64,000 nucleotides of DNA, from NCBI GenBank assembly GCA_021827865.1, contig JAKAUC010000020.1, forward strand, positions 1-64,000. The letters are read 5' to 3'. This DNA comes from an archaeon. GTDB taxonomy: Archaea > Thermoproteota > Nitrososphaeria > Nitrososphaerales > Gagatemarchaeaceae. Below are positions 42,526 through 49,490 of the stretch, piece after piece (position 1 is the first letter of the stretch; each line of letters begins with the position of its first letter). The translations under genes and the position numbers were made by a program. The notes under the pieces were generated by a model. The model had not been told where the DNA came from. It saw only the letters and a list, made by a program, of their open reading frames with translations, and did no database searches.

Positions 42526-44028
42526 CTAGAATCCCGCCGGGACCCCGTCTCCCCTGACGTCGCAGACCGCCTTCCTGTACCCGGGCGCCACTTCCACAGC
42601 CTGGCAGACTCCGGTCCGGCCGGGCATGGGAAGACTCGTGACCTCGAAGCCGGCGGGGACGTCGTATCCGCTCTCCACGAGCAGCTTCCTCCCCCCTCCC
42701 CAGAGGAACCGGGGATGGGCGACGTTCGCCTCTGCAGGCATCGAATAGTCGACGGAGTTGGTCACGAAGAGCGCGTGCTGCATCGGGCGATAGTCTCCTC
42801 CACTTGCCCCGATGGCGAGATAAGGGGTCCCATCCCGCTCGAGGATGAGCGAAGACAGGGTGTGCAGCGGACGCTTCCTCGGCTCTGCCCTGTTAGGCCC
42901 GGAGAGGGCGAAGGCGGAACCCCTGTTGTTCAGGGCTATGCCTACCTCTGGGACGAAGACCCTCGAGCCGAAGTGGTGGAACAGGCTCTGTATCCCTGAT
43001 ACCATGTTCCCCTCCGAATCCGCAATGGAGAACGCAGTGGTGTCGCCGGACCGTATCCTGGAACTGGGAAGGGTTGCGGGTCCCTTCGCTGACATGAAGG
43101 AGCTCATGTCGATGCTGACGAACCGGGGGTCTCCTAGCATCTGGTCTCTGCGCCCGTATGCCACGAGCGCCGCCTCCATGGTCTTCTCTATCCTCTCCTT
43201 CGAGAGCGGGCCGATGGCTGAAAGGTCGGCTTCAAGCAGCTGCTTGAGTATGAGCAGGCTGGTCGCACCCATGCTGTTGGGAGGCACCTCGTAGACCATG
43301 GTCCCCCGATAATCGAGCACGAGGGGGGAGACCCACTCGGGCTTGAAGTCGGCGAAGTCGGCCCGGGTGCAGGGGACGCCGAGAGATTCGATGGTGGACG
43401 CCACCTTCTCCGCGGGCCATCCGGAATAGAAGGCCTCCGGACCGGACCGGGCGATCTCTGCTATCACCTTCCCGAGCGCAGGCTGTCTGATAAGATCTCC
43501 CGGGATCGGCGGCCTCCCGCGGGGGGCGAACACCTTCCTGGCGTCGTCCGGAAGTTCCTTGTAAGCGCCCGCAACAGACCTGCATATCCCCTCCCCCGCG
43601 GGAAATCCATCTGAGGCAAGGTTGATCGCGGGCTTCAGCAGGTCGCCGAAGTCGAGGGTCCCGAACTTCTTGTGCATCGCCCAGATCCCGGCCGCGTACC
43701 CCGGGACGACACAGGTGAGAGGCCCGAAGAGGGGCACCTCTCTGCCGGCCTTTTCCCTGATCAGGTCTGCGGTCAGTCCCGAGGGAGACCATCCGCTGGA
43801 GTTCAGGCAGTGGACCTTTCCTGACTTCGCCTCGTACAACATGCCGAAATAGTCCCCACCCAGTCCTCCTGCCGGATGGAACGTCACCGCTAACGCGAAG
43901 CTGGTCGCAACGGCGGCGTCGAAGGCGTTTCCGCCCTTTCTCAGTGCGTCGTATCCCGCCATGGTCGCGAGGGGCTGCTCGCTGGCCACGGCCGAACGCC
44001 GTCCTACCAACGTCTTGCTGAGGGTCAT
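42526..44028 (-). CDS. ggt: Gamma-glutamyltransferase family protein
   Basis: 500 residues, no signal peptide, so probably cytoplasmic. ASEQPLATMAGYDALRKGGN and GGLGGDYFGM open the large-subunit part; SGDTTAFSIADSEGNMVSGI contains the Thr pair at which the proenzyme cleaves itself and which gives the catalytic N-terminal Thr. The usual GSPGG near the end reads GASGGDYRPM. May cleave gamma-glutamyl compounds or act as an acylase-type homolog. ATG 44028 lies about 27 bases below CTATAAATAG. Confidence 0.9.
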   Translation of the reverse strand: MTLSKTLVGRRSAVASEQPLATMAGYDALRKGGNAFDAAVATSFALAVTFHPAGGLGGDYFGMLYEAKSGKVHCLNSSGWSPSGLTADLIREKAGREVPLFGPLTCVVPGYAAGIWAMHKKFGTLDFGDLLKPAINLASDGFPAGEGICRSVAGAYKELPDDARKVFAPRGRPPIPGDLIRQPALGKVIAEIARSGPEAFYSGWPAEKVASTIESLGVPCTRADFADFKPEWVSPLVLDYRGTMVYEVPPNSMGATSLLILKQLLEADLSAIGPLSKERIEKTMEAALVAYGRRDQMLGDPRFVSIDMSSFMSAKGPATLPSSRIRSGDTTAFSIADSEGNMVSGIQSLFHHFGSRVFVPEVGIALNNRGSAFALSGPNRAEPRKRPLHTLSSLILERDGTPYLAIGASGGDYRPMQHALFVTNSVDYSMPAEANVAHPRFLWGGGRKLLVESGYDVPAGFEVTSLPMPGRTGVCQAVEVAPGYRKAVCDVRGDGVPAGF

Positions 44029-44096
44029 CGGGGAAACGGTGCTGGGAATCTATTTATAGAACAAGCGGTTTCTATACAACCGTTGGGAGATAACCA

Positions 44097-44762
44097 GTGA
44101 GCCAGTCTGAATTGGACGCCGTGCTCGGAACCGTTGAGAACCCCATCCGAAGGCGGATCATATCAAGGATTAGCGAAGAACCGAACTATCAGCTGCAGCT
44201 CTCCAAGGAACTGAAGATCAGCCAGCAGCTGGTGGCGAAGCACCTGGTCACGATGGAGAGGGCAGGGCTCGTCAGCACAATCTCTCAGGACAGCCCTAGG
44301 GGGCCCCAGAGGAAGGAGTACCTTTTGAAGAACAGCTTCTCGGTCACCGTGGACCTCGCGCCCAACCTCTTCAGGACCAGGATATTCTCATTCGGGGCGG
44401 TCCCAGGAATCGAAGAGACAGACGAACATGCTCAGATGATGACCCAGATCAGCGAGGTCCAGAAGTACCCGGAAGGCGCCGCGCGCATCCGGCCCCTGAC
44501 TCGGGTCGTCGCCGACGTCGACAGGAAGCTGAAGGAGATGGAGGAAGAGAGGGCTGTGCTACTTTACATAAGGAGCCTCGCGCTAAGGGAAGCCGCTCGG
44601 ATAACGACCTCCCTCCCTGGGCTAGACAGAAAGAAGGCGCTCCGCTACCTGATGAAGGAAGACGGAGATGACATCCTCTCTATCTGCTCGTCGCTCGGAA
44701 TCCAGAAACAGGTCGTAGGCGACATCCTCGAAGAGATGGAAGAAGAACTCGGTACCGACTAA
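44097..44762 (+). CDS. ArsR-type winged-helix regulator with C-terminal helical domain
   Basis: 221 residues from GTG. The helix-turn-helix is NPIRRRIISRISEEPNYQLQ, LSKELKISQQLVAKHLVTME, with a wing GPQRKEYLLKN. The C-terminal half is charged and helical, with a likely coiled coil (DVDRKLKEMEEERAVL). GTG 44097 is about 25 bases below TTCTATACAA. Divergent from ggt over 68 bases holding separate TATA boxes for each gene, so ggt is the likely target. Confidence 0.85.
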   Translation: MSQSELDAVLGTVENPIRRRIISRISEEPNYQLQLSKELKISQQLVAKHLVTMERAGLVSTISQDSPRGPQRKEYLLKNSFSVTVDLAPNLFRTRIFSFGAVPGIEETDEHAQMMTQISEVQKYPEGAARIRPLTRVVADVDRKLKEMEEERAVLLYIRSLALREAARITTSLPGLDRKKALRYLMKEDGDDILSICSSLGIQKQVVGDILEEMEEELGTD

Positions 44763-44770
44763 AAAGGGAT

Positions 44771-44790
44771 AGAGGAGCGGAAGCTCCTCT
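44771..44790. terminator. Perfect hairpin between convergent genes
   Basis: AGAGGAGC-GGAA-GCTCCTCT: an 8-base perfect stem with a GGAA tetraloop, starting 9 bases after the regulator stop and ending at the stop codon of the convergent 58-residue gene. It could aid termination or protect the 3' ends; no T-run follows on the plus strand. Confidence 0.45.
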
Positions 44791-44965
44791 ACATTCCTAG
44801 ATTTGGAAAGCTCGCCTGAGGAACCCCAAGTTGGCCTTGGAGGGTCTTGATGCGGGTGGCGTACTCCCTCATGCGGGCGTTGTCACCCTGGACCTTGGCT
44901 ATTCGGTAGCCCTTCCACGCCTTGCGGAGGGCTCCCCAGACTTGTCCTTTCTGATATTCGGCCAT
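44789..44965 (-). CDS. 58-residue basic protein
   Basis: ATG 44965 to TAG 44789. Sequence starts MAEYQKGQVWGALRKAWKGY and is amphipathic and basic (RIAKVQGDNARMREYATRIK), with two predicted helices and an ending FPNLGM. Codon use follows the neighbours, and the frame is free of overlap apart from the hairpin at its end. A GCAAAATACC element near 45000 could be the promoter. Function unknown; a nucleic-acid- or tRNA-binding role would fit the charge, but is inference. Confidence 0.65.
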   Translation of the reverse strand: MAEYQKGQVWGALRKAWKGYRIAKVQGDNARMREYATRIKTLQGQLGVPQASFPNLGM

Positions 44966-45062
44966 TTGCTTGACCTGCCTTTTCGTCGCTTGTCCGGTAT
45001 TTTGCGAGCGGAGTCTACGTTAGTTGAGCCAGTAATCAATGGCAGCTACCCGCATGGCTGGC

Positions 45063-45908
45063 TCAGACGACCGATCGGACCAGGAGCCAGACGTTGCTCG
45101 GGTGCTCGGCGATACGCCGCTTTGAGTAGGCCCACCAGTTTCCGCCGTATGGGAGGTACTCCACCACTTCGTAGCCGGAAGCTACTAGTTCGTCCTTCAA
45201 CTCGTCCCTGATTCCCTTGAGGAACTCGAAACGGAAGCTGGCGTGGCTGGAGTCTGAGAGTGCCTTCGCCCTGTCTATGAGCACGCTGTCGTGGGTGGCG
45301 ATCGCGAACCCGTCCCCGCTCTCGAACAGAGAGACCATCAGACGGTCGAAGTTCTTCCTGATGTCGTCCTTGGTAGGGAAGACGAAGTCCTGAGGCTCCT
45401 TGTACGCCCCTTTCACCAGGCGTATACGGCCGCCGGCGTCCAGGACCGCCTTCACGTCCGCCTCGCTCCGCCGGGCATAGGCCTGGATGGCTATCCCGGT
45501 GCCTGGGTGCTTCTGGTGGGCTTCAAGATAGGCTGCCACTGTCTTGCCGGTGAAGGCCGACCCCTCCATATCGATCCAGAGCAGCTGTGACAGCCTTTCG
45601 GCGTTCGCAATCATCCTTTCGAGGCGCCCCTTCATTCCGCCCTCGTCGGCGCCCAGTCCCAGCTGGGTAAGTTTCACGGACACGAACCCCTTGACGGCGC
45701 TGTCTGCCATAGCCTGCTGGAGTCTGAGGTATTCTTCGACCTGGGCGTCCATGGCCGCTGGGTCCGTGATATCTTCGCCCAGGAAGTTGACGACGACCCC
45801 GATCCCTCTGGAGTTGGCGTTCTGGGCGTCCTTGACTGCAGACTGGAGGTCAGGCCCCGCGATCCACTTCTTCGCGACAGGGAGGACCACCAGCTCTTTG
45901 AGCCCCAT
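45063..45908 (-). CDS. putA: Proline dehydrogenase
   Basis: 281 residues, the size of monofunctional PRODH. TIM-barrel flavoenzyme that oxidises proline to pyrroline-5-carboxylate. Visible: WIDMEGSAFTGKTV, IRLVKGAYKEPQDF, FAIATHDSVLID, and YGGNWWAYSKRRIAEH, whose Tyr and paired Arg bind proline. An in-frame ATG at 45950 lies upstream of the TATA (ATATTAAC, 45934-45941); ATG 45908 is about 29 bases from its centre. Divergent from the Xaa-Pro dipeptidase gene, which would supply proline. Confidence 0.92.
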   Translation of the reverse strand: MGLKELVVLPVAKKWIAGPDLQSAVKDAQNANSRGIGVVVNFLGEDITDPAAMDAQVEEYLRLQQAMADSAVKGFVSVKLTQLGLGADEGGMKGRLERMIANAERLSQLLWIDMEGSAFTGKTVAAYLEAHQKHPGTGIAIQAYARRSEADVKAVLDAGGRIRLVKGAYKEPQDFVFPTKDDIRKNFDRLMVSLFESGDGFAIATHDSVLIDRAKALSDSSHASFRFEFLKGIRDELKDELVASGYEVVEYLPYGGNWWAYSKRRIAEHPSNVWLLVRSVV

Positions 45909-45933
45909 GGACGAGCCGAGGCAGAGAGACCAC

Positions 45934-45941
45934 ATATTAAC
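45934..45941. promoter_or_regulatory. Shared TATA box for divergent genes (proline dehydrogenase / Xaa-Pro dipeptidase)
   Basis: ATATTAAC, centred near 45937, is about 29 bases from the proline dehydrogenase ATG (45908, minus) and about 31 from the dipeptidase ATG (45968, plus). It is the only AT-rich element in the 59 bases between the start codons. Confidence 0.6.
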
Positions 45942-45967
45942 AGTGCACACGAATGCAGGGGGCGAGA

Positions 45968-47068
45968 ATGGCAGCGGGCTCGGCCCTGGCCGGCCGGATG
46001 AAGAGGCTGAAGGAGGCCATGCGGAAAGAAAGGCTCCAGGGAGCGGTGTTGGTCCCCGGGCCGAACCTGAAGTACCTCACCGGGGTCGACTCGCTGATGC
46101 TCGAGCGCCCGTTCATGCTCCTCGTCCCCGCCGAAGGGGTCCCCCACCTTGTCGCGCCGAAGCTCGAGGCCGGGCCCTACGGAGACGCGCAGCTGCCTGT
46201 GAGAGTGCTCGCATGGACGGACTCGGAAGGTCCCGGAGCGGCGGTGAGGGAGGCAGTGGCCGGGGCGGGGCTAGAAGGCGAATGGGGGGTGGAGGGGAGG
46301 GCGCCGTACCAATACATCGCGAAGCTGATGGAGGAAGCGTCCCCCAAGTTCAGGAGTGCGGAGCCGGTCCTGCAGGAGATGAGGGAGGTCAAAGACCAGG
46401 CAGAGGTGGCCCTGCTCAAGAGGTCCGCCGCTATCCTGAGCAGGGCGTTCGAAGAGTTCCCAGGCCACATCCAGGAAGGGCGGACAGAACAGGAACTGGC
46501 CAGAGAGATGACAGAAGTCATCTATGCGAAGGGAGCCACCAAGGTGGACGATGTGCTGGTCCAGGCAGGGCCGGCGGCGGCAGACCCCCACCACCTGCCT
46601 TCGAAGAGGAAGCTGGCCCGTGGCGAAAGCCTGCTGGTGGACGTCGGTGCGGCATATGGCGGATACTACGCCGACATCACCCGGACCTTCTGCCTCGGCA
46701 GGTCGAACGAGCTGGCACGGGTCTATGACAGGGTACTCGAGGCTCAAGAGTCTGCCATCGACGCCGCTGCCGAAGGGACCCCCGTGGGGAAGGTCGACTC
46801 CGCTGCGCGCCGGGTTTTGGCCGAGGCGGGGCTCGGAAGGTACTTCTTCCACAGGACGGGCCACGGCCTGGGGCTCGAAATCCATGAGGCGCCCTACATC
46901 GTAGAAGGGGGGAAGGAGAAGCTCCGTGAAGGCGTGTGCTTCACTGTGGAGCCCGGCGCATACATCAGGGGGAAGTTCGGAGTGAGGATAGAAGACGACG
47001 TACTGATCCGGGGCGGGCGAGGCGCCCCCATCACGGACGCTCCGAAACAGTACGGCTGGTGGAGATAG
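45968..47068 (+). CDS. pepQ: Xaa-Pro dipeptidase (M24 family)
   Basis: 366 residues. Creatinase-like N-domain and pita-bread C-domain. Metal ligands: Asp in LLVDVGAAYGGYYADITRTF (two Asp), His in RTGHGLGLEIHEAP, Glu in FTVEPGAYI and Glu in VRIEDDVLI. Cleaves dipeptides with C-terminal proline in the cytoplasm. An ATG at 45953 is also in frame, but only about 16 bases from the TATA. With the divergent proline dehydrogenase it forms a proline-use pair. Confidence 0.92.
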   Translation: MAAGSALAGRMKRLKEAMRKERLQGAVLVPGPNLKYLTGVDSLMLERPFMLLVPAEGVPHLVAPKLEAGPYGDAQLPVRVLAWTDSEGPGAAVREAVAGAGLEGEWGVEGRAPYQYIAKLMEEASPKFRSAEPVLQEMREVKDQAEVALLKRSAAILSRAFEEFPGHIQEGRTEQELAREMTEVIYAKGATKVDDVLVQAGPAAADPHHLPSKRKLARGESLLVDVGAAYGGYYADITRTFCLGRSNELARVYDRVLEAQESAIDAAAEGTPVGKVDSAARRVLAEAGLGRYFFHRTGHGLGLEIHEAPYIVEGGKEKLREGVCFTVEPGAYIRGKFGVRIEDDVLIRGGRGAPITDAPKQYGWWR

Positions 47069-47069
47069 T

Positions 47070-47339
47070 CTATTTCGACTGGGAGAACTGGGACACCATC
47101 GTGTTGGTGTCCTGGATGTGCTTTATCTTCTGGATCTTGTCCATGACCAGTCGATACACCTTCTCGTCGCTCGGCATGAGCACCTCCTTTTGAGAGCTGA
47201 TCACGGCGAGGACGTCCCAGTCGCCGGGGACAACGTGGGCTTCCACTACATCGGGAATCTTCAGCAGGTTACCGATCACTTCCCTTTCGTGTCCCGGAAC
47301 GACTTTGAGCAGAACGAACGCCTTCTGAAAGACTGGCAC
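47070..47339 (-). CDS. Stand-alone Lrp/AsnC ligand-binding (RAM) domain
   Basis: 89 residues from GTG. FVLLKVVPGHEREVIGNLLK, VVEAHVVPGDWDVLAVISSQ and a final helix match the AsnC-type alpha-beta RAM domain without the DNA-binding part. Such proteins bind amino acids and may join with full Lrp proteins. The frame is open to ATG 47360, but the TATA (TTTTAAAA, 47364-47371) places the start at GTG 47339, which also gives the usual beginning of the domain. Confidence 0.82.
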   Translation of the reverse strand: MPVFQKAFVLLKVVPGHEREVIGNLLKIPDVVEAHVVPGDWDVLAVISSQKEVLMPSDEKVYRLVMDKIQKIKHIQDTNTMVSQFSQSK

Positions 47340-47363
47340 TATTACCTGGTAGCGTGGCATTCC

Positions 47364-47371
47364 TTTTAAAA
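47364..47371. promoter_or_regulatory. Palindromic TATA shared by polX and the RAM-domain gene
   Basis: TTTTAAAA, centred at 47367.5, is 28.5 bases from the polX TTG (47396, plus) and 28.5 bases from the RAM-domain GTG (47339, minus). The perfect symmetry and lack of any other box support a truly bidirectional promoter. Confidence 0.7.
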
Positions 47372-47395
47372 ACGAATCGCCGTGAAACGACCGCC

Positions 47396-49084
47396 TTGAA
47401 GAACGGAGAGGTGGCCGAGCTCCTGGACAGGCTGGGCGACTTGGAGGAGGCCAACGGAGAGGACAGGTTCAAGGTCGTCGCCTACCACCGCGCGGCGACG
47501 AGTGTCAGGAACTTGGACGAGGACATCGAGACCGTGTGGAGGGAGAGGAGGCTCGAAGACATCCGCTTCATCGGGGAGGGGATTTCCAGGAAGATTGACG
47601 AGTATCTGACGACAGGGAGGTTGCGGCTCCTTGAGAAGCTGGAAGAGAGGACGCCGCCGGGGGCCACCCTTCTGACCAAGGTCCAGGGGGTAGGGCCGAG
47701 GATCGCCTACCATCTTTCGCACGACCTCGGGATAGACAGCATAGTCAAACTGAAGGAGGCCCTGGAGAGCGGCAGGCTAGACGGCGAGTTCGGTCCGAAG
47801 GTGCGCGAGTCGTTTCGGGAAGGGATCGAGAGATTGGCGAGCTATGAGAAGCGGATGCTCCTCCCCGAGGCCGAAGGAGAGTTCAGAAAACTGGAGTCTT
47901 ACTTTGAGGCGCTCGGAATACCCATCGCGATGGCAGGGAGCCTCAGGAGAGGGAGGGGCACCATAGGGGACCTAGACCTCCTCTCGTCAGACCCAGGGGC
48001 GGTGGAAGCAATCAAGGGGTGCCCCGGGGTCGCCCAGGTCGTCGAGAGCGGGCCGAAAAGGGCGAGCGTCAAGCTAGGGGACGGCGTACAGGTCGACGTC
48101 AGGATCTTCGCCAAGGAGGAATACGGGGCTGCACTGCTCTATTTCACCGGCTCCAAGGACCACAACATCGCCATGAGGAACCTGGCAATCGAAAAGAGGT
48201 GGAAGCTCAACGAGTACGGGCTGTTCGACAGAGAGGGGAAGAGGCTCGCAGGGGAGACCGAGGAGGGAGTGTATAGGGAGCTCGGGATGGAATACATCCC
48301 GCCTGAGCTGAGAGAGAACAGAGGGGAGACAGAGGCCTCGCTGGAGCATAGGCTCCCCGCGCTCCTGGAGTTCGACGACGTCAGGGGAGACCTGCAGATG
48401 CACACGAAGTGGAGCGACGGGTCAGGGGAGCTTGAAGCTATGGCCCGAGCGGCGAAGGGGAGGGGATACGAGTACATAGCAGTCACAGACCACTCCGCGT
48501 CGGTGAGGGTGGCCAACGGGCTCACGGAAGAGAGGTTTAGGCGCCAGTGGAAGGAGATCGACAGGCTCAACGAGGCGCTGGCGCCGTTCACTATACTGAA
48601 GGGGGTTGAGGTCGAGATAAGGAGCGACGGGTCGCTTGACTTCGGCAGGGATTTCCTCGACGAGTTTGATGTAGTCGGGGCGTCGCTCCACCAGAACTTC
48701 AAGCAGGATCCAGAGAAGCTCACAGGAAGGGTGCTGAAGGCACTGGCTCACCCATCCGTCGACTTCCTCTGCCACCCGACGAACAGGCTGATCGGCAGGA
48801 GGGAGGGGAACCCCATCGACCTCGCCAAGGTGATCAAGGGAGCCAAAGACAACGGGAAGATGCTCGAAATCGACGGGCAGCCCAAGCGACTCGACTTGGA
48901 TGAACTATGGGCCAGGAAAGCCATGGAAGAGGGAGTGCCCCTCGTGGTAGACTCTGACGCCCATTCGGTGGGCGAGCTCGACAACGTCGGCTACGGCGTG
49001 ACCGTCGCGCGAAGGGCTTGGGTGCAGGCCGACTGCGTCGCGAACGCCGGGGGGTTAAAGGGGTTCATGAGACGCGTCTCATAG
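47396..49084 (+). CDS. polX: DNA polymerase X family protein (PolX) with PHP domain
   Basis: 562 residues, close to the usual PolX length. Pol-beta-like N-half: helix-hairpin-helix VQGVGPRIAYHLSHDLG, GSLRRGRGTIGDLDLL (first two catalytic Asp) and VQVDVRIFAK (third Asp). C-terminal PHP domain: GDLQMHTKWSDGSG, AVTDHS, HPTNR and VVDSDAHSVGEL, the metal-binding His/Asp set of a 3'-5' exonuclease. Acts in base-excision-type gap repair. TTG 47396 is used because the frame upstream lies before the TATA; the resulting start (KNGEVAELLD) matches the family. Confidence 0.95.
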   Translation: MKNGEVAELLDRLGDLEEANGEDRFKVVAYHRAATSVRNLDEDIETVWRERRLEDIRFIGEGISRKIDEYLTTGRLRLLEKLEERTPPGATLLTKVQGVGPRIAYHLSHDLGIDSIVKLKEALESGRLDGEFGPKVRESFREGIERLASYEKRMLLPEAEGEFRKLESYFEALGIPIAMAGSLRRGRGTIGDLDLLSSDPGAVEAIKGCPGVAQVVESGPKRASVKLGDGVQVDVRIFAKEEYGAALLYFTGSKDHNIAMRNLAIEKRWKLNEYGLFDREGKRLAGETEEGVYRELGMEYIPPELRENRGETEASLEHRLPALLEFDDVRGDLQMHTKWSDGSGELEAMARAAKGRGYEYIAVTDHSASVRVANGLTEERFRRQWKEIDRLNEALAPFTILKGVEVEIRSDGSLDFGRDFLDEFDVVGASLHQNFKQDPEKLTGRVLKALAHPSVDFLCHPTNRLIGRREGNPIDLAKVIKGAKDNGKMLEIDGQPKRLDLDELWARKAMEEGVPLVVDSDAHSVGELDNVGYGVTVARRAWVQADCVANAGGLKGFMRRVS

Positions 49085-49124
49085 GCGTCCAATGTTAATA
49101 ACGGAACCTTGCGTCGCGTGTTTC

Positions 49125-49228
49125 GCGGGGGTAGCTAAGCCTGGCCAAAAGCAGGGGACTTAAGCGGCACAGCCCGAGAGATCCCCTCCCTTAGGGGTTC
49201 GTGGGTTCGAATCCCATCCCCCGCACCA
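49125..49228 (+). tRNA. tRNA-Leu (anticodon TAA) with 16-base intron
   Basis: Acceptor GCGGGGG/CCCCCGC, D-arm GCTAAGCCTGGCCAAAAGC, anticodon stem GGGGA/TCCCC, loop CT-TAA-G, then intron CGGCACAGCCCGAGAG (49165-49180) and A38. The variable arm CCC-TTA-GGG is long, as in leucine tRNAs, and the T-arm is GTGGG-TTCGAAT-CCCAT. The discriminator A and CCA (49226-49228) are encoded. The intron is in the standard position 37/38. A GTTAATAAC box near 49096 is about 28 bases upstream. Confidence 0.95.
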
Positions 49229-49490
49229 GTGCAACGAAACGGGTTTGGTCTGTCTTCTCTGAAATGGTCTTCCTGGCGCAGAGCTCCAGCGCATCCGTTC
49301 GGCTCCTGACCGCCAGCGCGAACCGGAATCTCCCCGCGTCCATATGACGTCGATGACGTGATTGGCCCGTAACGTTGTCTACACACTGGAATCATCCTCA
49401 ATCGGATTCCGCGAAGGCCCTCGGCATGGATGAAGAGAGCGAGAGGCGTCAGCCACTCTTAAATGAGCGACTCGTCCATTTCGGGGCTGA

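Noticed and set aside
49229-49490. Possible small RNA between tRNA-Leu and acs
   Set aside because: No box C/D, H/ACA or other known RNA motif and no promoter except the one for acs.
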